From Symsagittifera roscoffensis (Eukaryota; Xenacoelomorpha; Acoela; Convolutidae), in the NCBI RefSeq assembly GCF_963678635.1, contig NC_087068.1, forward strand, positions 49,807,724 to 49,871,723: DNA of 64,000 nucleotides, written 5' to 3'. Shown piece by piece: positions 22,474 through 35,191 of this stretch; the stretch's first letter is position 1; the number at the start of each line of letters is the position of its first letter. The position numbers and the translations under genes were made by a program. Under the pieces are notes generated by a model. That model was not told the origin of the DNA and did not search any database. It saw only the letters and a list, made by a program, of their open reading frames with translations.

Positions 22474-23180
22474 ATGCCTGCTCTTAACCGAAACGAGAAA
22501 GTGAAGTGTGGAGACTGTGCAAAATATGTATGTTTGAGCTCCCTTTAGCACATCGAAAAAAAGATGTGCTAAAGGAGTTATTTCTTGTCCTGATTGTAAG
22601 CATTCCACTTACATTCAACAAGAAATGAACTATCATACGATCGAAGCAACTACCAAGTTCGAAGCAGTCGACGGTTTGTCCTTCTTGTGAACAAAGTTCC
22701 CAAATTACTACTCTCTCCAACAACATTGGGGAAAAGGACATGGAGCACAACAACGGAAACCCAGTGATACGGTGGCCGACTTGAACAAGCTTGTGGAGGA
22801 AGAAGGGAAGATGGTGAAAAACTAAAGGAGGAAATTAGTGCTTGTCAACATTTTCTGGTGAACATGGACATGGAAAATGGGAGACATAAGGTATTTAACT
22901 TCCAAATGTCCAAGTTAGATACTAAAATAATCAACGAGAAACTAGAGCAAGTCTTCAACAAGCTCGATTCTGCCGCTTAAATCGACATTGCTCTGGATTT
23001 TGTTCTTCAAAATATTGAGACTGGTGAATATCGATATTTCTACGCCCATGAAAACATTACTCTGTTTGAAAAATCCCACTTACTTTGTACGAAAGCGGAT
23101 TTGATAACAATTCAAGGAAAAAGAGTAAAATTTAATATTGTGGAGCATATATTTGATATTAAACAGAAAACGAAATGGAG
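22474..23180 (+). pseudogene. Truncated polymerase 5' end, unit B1
   Basis: ATG at 22,474 (MPALNRNEKVKCGDC). A frame change follows the second Cys of finger 1, and part of the finger 1-2 linker is altered. The rest matches polymerase copy A to about 23,180, where coding sequence stops abruptly at ACGAAATGGAG and control-region DNA (TACCTTCAACT) follows. A TAA lies near 22,978. It lacks the OTU-like box, exonuclease and polymerase domains. Confidence 0.75.
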
Positions 23181-24480
23181 TACCTTCAACTTTGAGTACC
23201 TTCAACTGCAATGTGTGTGGGTTTAACCAATCAGAATGGCTTTTTTCTAATTTGAATTGTAGTTGTGTCAATCAGATTTTAGCTTCCTTTTTCGAAATTC
23301 TTATAGAAAACTCGTGTCCAATCGCAAACAAAGCTCCATTGTCGTTTCCAATCACAAAATTGTTTTTTGTTCTAGTTGTATCCAATCAGAAGACCCTTTT
23401 AAGGACTTAAATTTTCCAAATAAGTAACAATATACACAAAAGCAATCGCAAAAATAAATGACCAAAAATTGTTTGCTGTAAAAATCAGAAATATTGCCGA
23501 TATAAGTAACAAAAGAAGGAAAAATATTAAAAGTAGCATATTTGCAAGTCTTATCATCAAGTTAATTGAATTTTTCGTATATAATCGATGAGAAAATGCT
23601 GAGTTTTGAGCAGATAGTCAAGTTCTTTGATTTTGAGGTAGATTTGAGAGGATAACTCAAAGTTGATGAACTTTTCAAGGCAAATCCCTGGAAACCTGAT
23701 TCCAACCCTGATCATGAAAGATTTTGAAGTTTGAAAATCTTTTTAAAAATGGAGGAATAAAGAACTTTCCTGGGGAGTTTTGACAAATTTGAGAGTTCGA
23801 TAGGGAAAAAAGAGTCTTTGAAATATTATTGTACGACTTTTTTATTAACTTCAAATTTCCTAAAAATAAAAAAAAATTCTTTTCTAGTCAAGTGTAACTC
23901 AGCAGTAAGTTTATAGCTTTGATACGCAATATGTGGATCAAAAACGAAATCTTTGATGGAGTAAATTTCCCTAAAAAGACCTTTACTTAGTCGGAGAACT
24001 TTATTTTTGCCAACATAAACTCTTGTAGAGTAACTCGAGAAAGTTCAAATGTTTTTTATTTGACATTTTTCCAAAATGAATTTTTGGATCTAAAGTTATG
24101 TTTAGAAACTGATTAGTTCTGATTGGCTGAAAATTTTTCTTGAAATATCTAGAAATTTCGAAGTAATGACATATGCGATGACGTCATTACCATGAAAGGA
24201 ATGTTGCGTGGGTGGTGACGTCACTTCTAATTATAGAATGACGACATTACCATAAAAGGAAAAATGCGTAGGCGATGACGTCAATGTTATTATAAATACG
24301 CTAGTTTTTTTGAATCAAATTATTCATTTTGTTTGCCAATCAGAAACAGTTAATTGAAATTTAGTTTAATTTTTACAATTGGTTACTTCGCGAAAAGAAA
24401 AAAGTAAGTATTTTGTTTCAATTGTTACTTTAAGTTTTTAATTTTGGAACATTTCTAAAACCACAAATTTGTTTTAGATA
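23181..24480. promoter_or_regulatory. Control region and leader intron, unit B2
   Basis: CCAAT boxes at about 23,228-23,390. CRE-type sites TGACGTCA at 24,179-24,186, 24,216-24,223 and 24,276-24,283 (one repeat shorter than B1). CCAATCAGAAACAG near 24,340. Leader intron 24,404-24,477, again 74 nt with GTAAGT and TTTTAG. No p162 is present; the region directly abuts the truncated B1 gene. Confidence 0.65.
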
Positions 24481-25185
24481 ATGCCTGCTCTTAACCAAAA
24501 CGAGAAAGTGAAGTGTGGAGACTGTGCAAAATATGTATGTTAAAGCGCCCTTTAGTACATCGAAAAAAAGATGTGCTAAAGGAGTTATTTCTTGTCCTGA
24601 TTGTAAGTATTCCACTTATTTTCAACAAGAAATGAACTATCATACGTTCGAAGCAACTACCAAGTTCAAAGCAGTCGACGGTTTGTCCTTCTTGTGAACA
24701 AGGTTCCCAAGTTACTACTCTCTCCAACAACATTGGGGAAAAGGACATGGAGCAAAACATTGGAAACCCAGTGATACGGTGGCCGACTTGAACCAGATTG
24801 TGGAGGAAGAAGGGGAAGATGGTGAAAAACTAAAGGAGGAACTAAGTGCATGGCAACATTTTCTGTTGAACACGGAGATGGAAAATGGGAGACATAAGGT
24901 ATTTAACTTCCAAATGTCCAAGTTAGATACTAAAATAATCAACGAGAAACTAGAGGAAGTCTTCAACAAGCTCGATTCTGCCGCTAAAATCGATATTGCT
25001 CTGGATTTTGTTCTTCAAAATATTGAGACTGGTGATTATCGATATTTCTACGCCCATGAAAACAATACTCTGTTTGAAAAATCCCACTTACTTTGTACAA
25101 AAGCGGATTTGATAACAATTCAAGGAAAAGTAGAAAAATTTAATATTGTGGAGCATATATTTGATACAAAACAGAAAACGAAAGG
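24481..25185 (+). pseudogene. Truncated polymerase 5' end, unit B2
   Basis: ATG at 24,481, finger 1 truncated by the same frame change as B1 and B3. From 24,779 an open frame (MADLNQIVEEEGEDGE...) runs 151 codons through the breakpoint at ~25,185 into control-region DNA. The breakpoint is at the same coding position as in B1 and B3 (ACGAAAGGGAG|TACCTTCAAC). No exonuclease or polymerase motifs. Confidence 0.75.
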
Positions 25186-26631
25186 GAGTACCTTCAACTT
25201 TGAGTACCTTCAACTGCAATGTGTGAGGGTTTAACCAATCGGAATGGCTTTTTCTTATTTGAATTGTAGTTGTGTCAATCAGAGTTTAGCTTCCTTTTTC
25301 GAAATTCTTATAGAAAACTCGTGTCCAATCGCAAACAAAGCTCCATTTTACACATTGTCGTTTCCAATCACAGAAGTGTTCATTTTTGTTCTTATTGTAT
25401 CCAATCAGAGGACCCTTTTAAGGACTTAAATCTTCCAAATAAGTAACAAATACACAAAAGCAATTGCAAAAATAAATGACCAAAAATTGTTTGCTGTAAA
25501 AATCAGAAATATTGCCGATATAAGTAACAAAAGAAGGAAAAATATTAAAAGTAGCATATCTGCAATTCTTATCATCAAATTAATTGAATTTTTTGTATAT
25601 AATTGATGAGAAATTGCTGAGTTTTGAGCAGATAGTCAAGTTCTTTGATTTTGAGGTAGATTTGAGGATAACTCAAAGTTGATGAACTTTTCAAGGCAAA
25701 TCCCTGGAAACCTGATTCCAAACCTGATCATGAAAGATTTTGAAGTTTGAAAATTTTTTAAAAAATGGAGGAATAAAGATTTTTCCTGGCCAGTTTTGAC
25801 AAATTTGAGAGTTCGATTGTGAAAAAAAGAGTTTTGGAAATTTTATTGTACGACTTTTTTATTTACTTCAAATTTTCTAAAAATAAAAAAAAATTTCTTT
25901 TCTAGTCAAGTGTAACTCAGCAGTAAGTTTATAGCTTTAATACGCAATAGGTGGATCAAAAACAAACTGTTTGATTGAGTAAGTTTCCCTAAAAAGACCT
26001 TTACTTAGTCGGAGAACTCTGTTTTGGACAACATAAACCTCCAAAAAATTGGGAAAAAAGTAAGAATCTACATATATTTCATCAATAAAGAAATCAAACG
26101 GAATGTTTTTTTTTCCTGTAGAGTAACTCGAGGAAGTTCAAATGTTTTTTAATTGACAGTTTTCCAAAATGAGTTTTTGGATCGAAAGTTATGTCTAGAA
26201 ACTGCTTAGTTCTGATTGGTTGAATATTTTTCTTGAAAATTCTAGAACTTTCGAAGAAATGACATAGGCGATGACGTCATTACCATAAAAGGAATGTTGC
26301 GTGGGTGGTGACGTCACTTCTAATTTTAGAATGACGACATTACCATAAAAGGAAAAGTGCGTAGGCGATGACGTCACTTCTATTCAATGAATGACGTCAT
26401 TACCATAAAAAGAAAATTGCGTAGGCGATGACGTCATTGTTATTATAAATGAGCTAGTTTTTTAATCAGTTTATTCATTTTGTTTGCCAATCAGAAACAA
26501 TTAATTGAAATTTACATTATTTTTTACAATAGGTACTTCGCGAAAACACAAAAAGTAAGTATTTTCCTTCAATTGGTACTTTAAGTTTTTAATTTTGGAA
26601 CATTTCTAAAACCACAAATTTGTTTTAGATA
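25186..26631. promoter_or_regulatory. Control region and leader intron, unit B3
   Basis: CCAAT-type boxes at about 25,236-25,405. The richest CRE-type array in the window: TGACGTCA at 26,272-26,279, 26,309-26,316, 26,369-26,376, 26,392-26,399 and 26,429-26,436, each followed by 'ttaccataaaa' or 'cttcta'. CCAATCAGAAACA near 26,488. Leader intron 26,555-26,628, 74 nt, GTAAGT...TTTTAG. Confidence 0.65.
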
Positions 26632-27340
26632 ATGCCTGCTCTTAACCGAAACGATAAAGTGAAGTGTGGAGACTGAGCAAAATATGTATGTTAAAGTGCC
26701 TGCAGCTGGACATCGAAAAAAAGATGTGCTAAAGGAGTTATTTCTTGTCCTGATTGTAAATATTCCACTTATTTTCAACAAGAAATGAACTATCATATTA
26801 TCGAAGCAACTACCAAGTTCGAAGCAGTCGACGGTTTGTCCTTCTTGTGAACAATGTTCCCAAGTTACTACTCTCTCCAACAACATTGGGGAAAAGGACA
26901 TGGAGCAAAACAACGGAAACCCAGTGATACGGTGGCCGACTTGAACAAGATTGTGGAGGAAGAAGGGAAGATGGTGAAAAACTAAAGGAGGAACTTAGTG
27001 CTTGTCAACATTTTCTGGTGAACACGGAGATGGAAATTGGGAGACATAAGGTATTTAACTTCCAAATGTTCAAGTTAGATACTAAAAAAATCAACGAGAA
27101 AGAAGAGGAAGTCTTCAACAAGCTCGATTCTGCCGCTAAAATCGACATTGCTCTGGGTTTTGTTCTTCGAAATATTGAGACTGGTGAATATCGATATTTC
27201 TACGCCCATGAAAACAATACTCTGTTTGAAATATCCCACTTACTTTGAACGAGAGCGGATTTGATAACAATTCAAGGAAAAGTAGAAAAATTTAATATTG
27301 TGGAGCATATATTTGATATTAAACAGAAAACGAAATGGAG
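26632..27340 (+). pseudogene. Truncated polymerase 5' end, unit B3
   Basis: ATG at 26,632. A TGA follows the first Cys pair (GDC region near 26,673). Fingers 2 and 3 are damaged. It ends at ACGAAATGGAG near 27,340, the same breakpoint as B1 and B2, followed by 'tacattcaactgc' control DNA. Confidence 0.75.
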
Positions 27341-27765
27341 TACATTCAACTGCAATGTGTGGGTTTAACCAATCAGAATGGTTTTTTCTTTTTTGGATTG
27401 TAGTCGTGTCGATCAGATTTCAGCTTCCTTTCATGAAATTCTTTTAGAAAACTCGTGTCCAATCGCAAACAAAGCTCCATTTTACACATTGTCGTTTCCA
27501 ATCACAAAAATGTTCATTTTTGTTCTAATTGTATCCAATCAGAAGACCCTTTTAAGGAATTAAATCTTCCAAATAAGTAACAATATACACAAAAGCAATC
27601 GCAAAATAAATGACCAAAACTTGTTTGCTGTAAAAATTAGAAATATTGCCGAGATAAGTAACAAAAGAAGAAAAAATAATAAAAGTAGCACATCTGCAAG
27701 TCTTATCATCAAGTTAATTGAATTTTTTGTTTATAATCGATGAGAAATTGCTGAGTTTTGAGCAA
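27341..27765. promoter_or_regulatory. Truncated control region after unit B3
   Basis: Contains the CCAAT-type part (CCAATC near 27,369, 27,460, 27,500 and 27,536) and the following AT-rich stretch. It is cut at 'tgagttttgagc' and joined directly to polymerase coding DNA, so the CRE array, leader intron and start codon are missing. Confidence 0.6.
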
Positions 27766-30371
27766 TTCAAGGAAAAGTAGAAAAATTTGATATTGTGGAG
27801 CATATATTTGATATTGACCAGAACACAAAATGGAGATTCAAATTGATTACTAACGTTACAATTTTTGCTGCTTTGATGAAAAGATCCCCCATGGGATGTC
27901 CGGAGTCTGTCTTACCCGAAACTTTAATACAACGTACGCAAGTGAAATGTATTTTATCTAACAAAGACAAGGAACCCTACAAAGATCATTCGTGTCTTTT
28001 CCGTGCATTGGCCAGGTACATGAATGGAAATAATGATCTCGACTCTCACACTTCTAGATACTCTACGGAATTTGTATCAAAGTCTGGTTATGATCCTTAA
28101 AGTTTTCGTGGAGTTTCGGTAGAATACTTACCTGTTGTCGAGAAAGTTGTTCAACGAAACATTTTTATATACGATTTCCATATCCAAGAAGGAGAATATG
28201 TAGGAGAACTAGCTCGACGAAGTATTGGAAGATTTGATAAAACCGTCAAACAAGTGAGATTTAACAATCTTATCATTCATACAAATGATTTTGATTCTTT
28301 CTTCAAGTGTTTCCGGTGTCCTAGTTGTGATACTTTCTTCAAAAGATCTGAGTGTCTCAACAAACAACTTCTGAGATGCAAGGACCGAGTAAAACATATT
28401 TACCCAAAGAACGTCTATGAGCTTCGCAAAACCTAGTTTGAAAAGCTAGAAGGAATCAGTCTTCCAGTTTCTGAAGACAACAAGCTTTTCAATAAACTAG
28501 CAATTTTTGACTTTGAGTCGATTTGTGTTCCTACAGACTACTACCTGGATCGGAAAACATGTACCAATTTCAGTCTCTATATCATCAATTCTGATTGATG
28601 AACCCATCTTTTTGTACAACAAGGATCCATAGAATTTGATTATTGATTTTGTAAGCAAACTCGAGCTGTTGGCTGAGAAAAGTAAGCTGGAGATGAGAAC
28701 GAAATTTCAAGATATTGAAGTAGCTGTCAATGAAAGGATGAAAAAGATTTTTGATCAGCTAAACGAACGTGGTGAAAATTAGTTAGTAATTATTTAGGTA
28801 AGCAAATTTGAGTGAGAAGACGAATGCATTGAGGATTCGGAAGGAGCAGATATGTCAACACAATTCTTGCGAATTCAGAAAAATCAACTCAACGACTTGA
28901 AACAAAATCTGGAGAGTTTCTTTAGAGTTACTTTACGTGATTTTGGAATTAATAGCGGTAGATATCATTTGAATTTGATCAAGTCCTACCTAATCCCCTA
29001 TTTGATTTGCGATTAAGAACAAGAAACATCCGTCATCAAAAAGCAAATGACTTTATATTTTTCAAGTTTGGAGATGTACACTTTCTCGACATAATGAAAG
29101 TTTCTGGGTAGAGCAACTACTCTCGACTCCTTTCTCATAGCTTATAAAGCTAGCGAAACGAAAGGATTCTTTCCCTGTGAGTAATTTGATAACTCAGACA
29201 AACTTGACTTTCCTGAATTGCCACCGTATGAAGCCTTTTTCAGTTATCTCAGAAACAACAATCCTCTAGACAAAGACTTCATTGATTATGAGAAGCTTAG
29301 AAAGAGTGGGCTTGACAAACAAAATGTACTGAAAAAGCTTCAAATCAAGACTGTTACTCAATCTGGTTTAGATAATTACAATTACTTACAAGAGACTTGG
29401 AAGAAAACGGAATGACTTTAAAAGATTTTTGAAGTAGTACAACAACAAGGATGTAGTTCCAACCCTGGAGGCAATGCAAAAAATGATTCAATTTATCATA
29501 ACAAGGGGATAGATATGTTAAAACTTGGATGCACACTTCCAAATCTAGCAAACTTACAAATCTACAAATTACAAGTTTTATCCATTTTGCAAAAGTGATA
29601 AAGACTTGTGTGAAAAATTTAGAGAGGACATGACCGGTAGACGTTCCATTGTTTTCACGCAAAAAGCTGTAGTTGATGAAACGTACATCAAAACTTCATC
29701 AAATATTTGTGAAGCAATCGTTGGAATTGATGCAAGCCAGCTTTAACCTTTCTCAATGTGTCAAGATATGCCAACAGGACTGTACACGAGATGGGAGTTT
29801 GACGCCGATATGCAGACGTTCAAAGCTAGACACAATTGAGTTCACAACTTTGAGAATATAGTCATGTCTTTCTATCAGGAAACAAGACCAGAATGCAAAA
29901 TTGAGAGCTTTTTCACATCTGGAAAACAGAAGAAAATTGACTGTTTTAATGTGGACGGATATTGTGATCACTGTGAAACAGTGTTTGAAGCAATGGGACG
30001 CTACTATCTTTTCTGCTCCTGTCAAGAAACTTGTCCCTCCTTAACAGATCAGGACATTGAACGAGGTAATAAGAAGAGAGAGATGGATGATATGAGATGG
30101 AAATACATAAAAAAGAAAGGATACAAAGTTGAAGAAATGTGAGAGTGTGACTGGTGGGGAATTTTCAAAACCAATGACAAAATCGAAAATCAGGTCAGAA
30201 CCCACTTTCCCTATAAAGGACCTCTTTCTACAGACTCCCTTCTAGCAAAAATAAAAAAGTATCTCTTTTTGGCTACGTTCAGTGCAATTTAGTTGTTCCT
30301 GATGAGCTAAAATCAAAAATTGCCAACTTTCCTCCAATTTACAAAAACACTGAAGTTGGAAGAATAGATAA
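27766..30371 (+). pseudogene. Polymerase middle fragment, copy M
   Basis: Starts inside the gene and runs through the OTU-like box (DHSCLFRALARYMNG, Cys codon 27,993), CPSCDTFFKRSEC, ExoI FDFES (~28,509), a damaged ExoII region and motif A. It ends soon after the segment matching copy A 10,250. It is the only copy that keeps the reading frame across the site near 27,885 where A, C and D share a 1-nt deletion. It has its own lesions: TAA near 28,099, TAG near 28,434, and a TAA replacing the Tyr codon of motif A at 29,744-29,746. It joins array DNA at ~30,372. Confidence 0.8.
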
Positions 30372-31560
30372 ATCTTTTGAAAATAGGCTTGCATCAAAAA
30401 AATAGATAATTTCTTTTTCTCATAATTGATGACTTTGAGTGATATTCCCTATCTTAAAGCTTTGTTTTTCCAATATTTTTGATTAATAAACATGCAAAAA
30501 AAGACATTTATTATTGATCAAATTTAAAACTAAGATTTTCATTTACTTTAAGTAATAACAGTGCAAGAAAATCCTCTTTCAGTTTCTTCAGAATGCGAAA
30601 AAAGCGGATAAAATTTTTCTTCGAATGCGAAATTTTTTCAATTTTTTTAACAAGTATGAAAGAAAAATTCTGAAAATTTTTGCATATTGCAAAGTTTGTA
30701 AAAAAATTTTTTTACAGTTACGCGAAATTTTTCGAGAAAATTTTTTGTAGAATGCAACATTTTTCATGATTTTTTAAAAAATAAAAGCAAAAACAAAATT
30801 TCTTTTCCATATGCAAATGCTAAAATTACAAAACTTTATTTTAAAAAACTTGTTAAATTAATGCTTTAAGAAAATTAAATTTTTTTTCATAATTGATGAC
30901 TTTGAGTGCTATTCCCTATCTTAATGCTTACTTTTTCCAAAATTATTGATCAATAAACATGCAAAAAAGAGATTTATTTATGATCAAACTTAAAACGAAG
31001 ATTTTCATTTGCTTTAATTAATAACAGTGCAAGAAAATCCTCTTTCAGTTTTCTCCAGAATGCAAAAAAAGCTGATAACATTTTTCTTCGAATGCGAAAT
31101 TTTTTCGATTTTTTTAACAAGTATGCAAGAAAAATTCTGAAAATTTTTGCATATTGCAAAATTTGTTAAAAAATTTTTTTACAATTATGCGAAATTTTTC
31201 GAGAAAGTTTTTCGTACGATGCAACATTTTTCATGATTTTTTCAAAAATAAATGCAAAAACCAAACTTCTTTTTCTAATGCAAATTCAAAAATTGCAAAA
31301 TTTTATTGTAAAAAACTTGTTAATTTATTGCTGAATTTTTTTCATAATTGATGACTTTGAGTGCTATTCCCTATCTTAATACATTGTTTTTCCGATATTT
31401 TGGATCAATATACATGCAAAAAAGAGATTTTTTTATGATCAAAAAAAAAAAAAAAAAAAGGTTTTCGTTTACTTTATTTATGAACAGTGCAAGAAATTCT
31501 TCTTTCTTTTTTCTTCAAAATGCGAAAATTTTTAATGAAATTTTTTTTAATTTGTGAGAT
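30372..31560. repeat. Tandem AT-rich monomer array 3
   Basis: Monomer anchors at about 30,424, 30,893 and 31,347 (spacing ~455-470 bp), with octamer ATGCAAAT at 30,811-30,818. It includes an uninterrupted A19 tract at 31,441-31,459 where other monomers have 'aaattaaaaca'. It is inserted between middle and C-terminal polymerase fragments. Confidence 0.8.
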
Positions 31561-31862
31561 TTTTTTTTGTTTATAATTGATGAGAAATTGCTGATTTTTG
31601 AGCAGATAGTCCAGTTCTTTGATTTTGATGTAGATTTGAGAGGATAACTCAAAGTTGATGAATTTTCAAAACAAATCTCTGGAATCTGATTCCAAACCTA
31701 ATCATGCAAGATTTTGAACTTTGAGAATCTTTAAAAAATGGAGGAATAAAGAGCTTTGCTGGAGTGTTTTGACAAATTTGGGAGTTGGGCAGGGAATAAA
31801 AAGAGTCTTTGAAACATTATCGTACGATTTTTTTTATTAATTTCAAATTTTCTAAAATAAAT
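31561..31862. other. Fragment of control-region DNA
   Basis: Matches the stretch between the CCAAT and CRE parts of the polymerase control region (compare 34,345-34,650 and 40,436-40,735). It is joined on the left to array DNA and on the right to polymerase C-terminal coding DNA. No gene. Confidence 0.55.
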
Positions 31863-32500
31863 AAGTCACTCCTCTGTTCAACTTTTATTTGAAACTCGGC
31901 TTGCAATGCACCAAAATTTACCATTTTGTTGAGTATACTCTAAGGAAATGTTTCAATAATTCCGTTCAATCTGTGGTTGATGCTAGACGAGAAGGAGATG
32001 AAAATCCTCTATCAGGAGTTGTATCAGAAACAATGAAGCTTTAAGGTAATTCTTCCTATGGATATCAGATCATGGATAGATCCAGGCATACAGTAACGAA
32101 GTATCTGAACGATGAAAAATCTCATAAAGCGATAAATGAGTCAATGTTCAAAAGATTGAATACAGTTGAAAAAGATTTGTATGAGGTGGAGTTGTTGAAA
32201 TCAACCATTGAACATAGAGAACCCCTCATGGTTGGATTTTTCATACTGCATTATGCAAAACTGAGAATGTTGGAACTCTACTATAACTTCTTTGACAAGT
32301 TCTGCGATTTTACAAATTTGAAGATTTAGAGATGGACACAGACTCGCTTTACTTAGCTCTTCCGGAAGAGAATTTATACGACTGCATCCAACCAGATCGG
32401 AGAGCTGCTTGGGAAAAAATGAGGGAAAATGAGTGTAGAGACTCTTTCAAGGCTGATGCAGAGTCTAATTTCTTCCCTCGAACATGTTGCAAAACGCATA
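31863..32500 (+). pseudogene. Polymerase C-terminal fragment
   Basis: Matches copy A from about 10,350. Contains motif B in the usual form (NSSYGYQ, ~32,047-32,067) and motif C DTDS (32,335-32,346), each in an open stretch but with stops between. It is cut at ~32,500 ('acgcataaaaatg'), where array-flanking DNA begins, losing the Cys-rich C-terminus. Confidence 0.8.
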
Positions 32501-34345
32501 AAAATGTTTTTCTACTAATTGTCTCTAATAAAAAAGTTTTTCTATTAATTTTTGATTTTTTCTTCATAAAAATCCTTCAGGCTTATTTAATTAAATTTCA
32601 ATTCAATTGCTTTTCAACGAAAAAATGTAAGTTATTTTTCTTACAAGATGCAAAAAAAAACACTTTATAACAAATATGCGTATTATACAGAAAGTTTGTT
32701 GCAGAAGCCAACTTTTTCTCATATTTTAAAAAATATTTACATTTGCAAAACCTAAATTCATTTTTCTTTTTTTTTTAGAAATTATCAGTATTGATGACTT
32801 TGAGGGCTTTTCCGTATCATAATACAATGTTTTTCTGATGTTTTTGATTTAGATATGTGCAGAAATAGATTTTTACTGATCAAACTTGAAACAAAGAAAT
32901 TCTTAAACTTCAATTTTTAACATTGCAAGAAAATAATCTTGTTACAATTTTCTTTAGAATGCGAAAAAAAATCATAAAAGTTTTCTTCGAACGCGAAATT
33001 TTTTTGACTTTTTTTAACAAGTATGCAAAAAAAATTATGAAAATTTTTGCATAATGCAAAATGTGTAAAACTTTTTTTTACAAATATGCAAAATTTTTTG
33101 AGATAATTTTCTGTACGATGCAACATTTTTCATGATTTTAAAAAAAATAAATGTAAAAACCAAACTTCTTTTTCTTATACAAATGCAAAAATTACAAAAC
33201 TTTATTTTAAAAAACTTGTTAAACTAATGCTAAAATTTTTTCTTAATTGATGATTTTGAGTGCTATTCCCTATCTTAAAACATTGTTTTTCCGATATTTT
33301 TGATCAATAAACATGCAAAAAAGAGATTTATTTATGATCAAGTTTAAAACAAAGATTTTGATTTACTTTAATTAATAACAGTGCAAGAAATTCCTCTTTC
33401 AGTTTTCTTCAATAAGCGAAAAAAGCTGTTAAAATTTTTCTTCGAATGCGATTTTTTTTCGATTTCTTTAACAAGGATGCAAAAAAATTATGAAAGTTTT
33501 TGCATATTGCAAAGTTTGTAAGACTTTTTTTTACAAATATGCGAAAATTTTTGAGATAATTTTTTGTACGATGCAACATTTTTAAAACTTTTTTTTTTTA
33601 AAAATAAATGCAAAAACCAAACTTCTTTTTCTTATGCAAATGCAAAAATTACAAAACTTTATTTTAAAAAACTTGTTAAACTAATGCTAAAAATTTTTCA
33701 TAATTGATGATTTTGAGTGCTATTCCCTATCTTAATGCTTTGTTTTTCCAATATTTTTGATCAATGATCATGCAAAAAAGAGATTTATTTATGATCAATT
33801 TTAAAACAAAAATTTTGGTTTACTTTATTTAATAACAGTGCAAGAAGTTCCTCTTTCAGTTTTCTTCAAAATGCGAAAAAAGCTGATAAAATTTTTCTTC
33901 GATTGCGAAATTTTTTCGATTTTTTTGGGAAAATGTTTGCATATTGCAAAATTTGTAAAACTTTTTTTTACAAATATGCGAAACTTTTCGAGAAAATTTT
34001 ATGTACGATGCAACATTTTTCTTGATTTTCTTAAAATTAAATGCAAAAACGAAACTTCTTTTTTCTTATGCAAATGCAAAAACTGCTAAATTTTATTGTA
34101 AAAAACTTGTTAGTTTATTGCTAAATTTTTTTCATAATTGATGACTTTGAGTGCTATTCCCTATCTTAATACATTGTTTTTCCGATATTTTTGATCAATC
34201 AACATGCAAAAAAGAGATTTTCATAAGATCAAAATTAAAACAAAGGTTTTCGTTTACTTTATTTATGAACAGTGCAAGAAATTCTTCTTTCACTTTTCTT
34301 TAAAATGCGAAAACATTTAATTAAATTTTTCTTAATTTGTGATAT
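32501..34345. repeat. Tandem AT-rich monomer array 4
   Basis: Begins with DNA matching 3,345-3,600 (the left edge of array 1). Four monomer anchors follow at about 32,791, 33,246, 33,705 and 34,137, spaced 432-459 bp. Octamers at 33,634-33,641 and 34,068-34,075. No gene. Confidence 0.8.
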
Positions 34346-35191
34346 ATTTTTTTGTATATAATTGTTGAAAAATTGCTGATTTTTGAGCAAATAGTCCAGT
34401 TCTTTGATTTTGATGTAGATTTGAGAGGATAACTCAAAGGTGACGAATTTTTCAAGGCAAATCTCTGGAAATCTGATTCCAAACCTAATCAAGCAAGATT
34501 TTAAACTTTGAGAATCTTTAAAAAACGGAGGAATAAAGAACTTTGCTGGAGTGTTTTGACAAATTTGGGAGTTGGACACGGAATAAAAAGAGTCTTTGAA
34601 ACATTATCGTACGACTTTTTTATTAACTTCAAGTTTTCTAAAATAAATAAATTTTCTTTTCTAGTCATGTGTAACTCAGCAGTAAGTTTATAGCTTTGAT
34701 ACGCAATATGGGGATCAAAAATAAACTCTTTGATTGAGTAAGATTCCATAAAGAGACGTTTACTTAGTCGGAGAACTCTATTTTGGATCCAATTTTTGGT
34801 TCCAATTTTTGGATCCATAGTTATGTCTAGAAACTTCTTAGTTCTGATTGGTTGAAAATTTTTGCTTGAAATTTCTAGAACTTTCAAAGGAATGACATAG
34901 GCGATGACGTCATTACCATAAAAAGAATGTTGCGTGGGTGGTGACGTCATTTCTAATTGTAGATTGAAATCATTACCATAAAAGGAAAATTGCGTAGGCG
35001 ATGACGTCATTGTTAAAATAAATACGCTCAACTTTTTGAATTAAATCATTCATTTTGTTTGCCAATCAAAAACAGTTATTTGAATTTTACTATTCGTTAA
35101 TTCGCGAAAAGGAAAAAGTAAGTATTTTCTCTCAATTGGTACTTTAAATTTTTAATTTTGGAACATTTCTAAATTCCAAAATTTAATTCAG
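34346..35191. promoter_or_regulatory. Control region (CRE part) and leader intron, copy C
   Basis: The CCAAT/p162 side is missing. TGACGTCA at 34,905-34,912, 34,942-34,949 and 35,002-35,009. Intron donor GTAAGT at 35,118 and acceptor TTCAG at 35,191 keep the 74-nt spacing. Confidence 0.6.

Noticed and set aside
31441-31459. A19 run as the poly(A) tail of a processed pseudogene
   Set aside because: It falls inside an array monomer at a place where other monomers are also A-rich; no retrocopied gene ends there.
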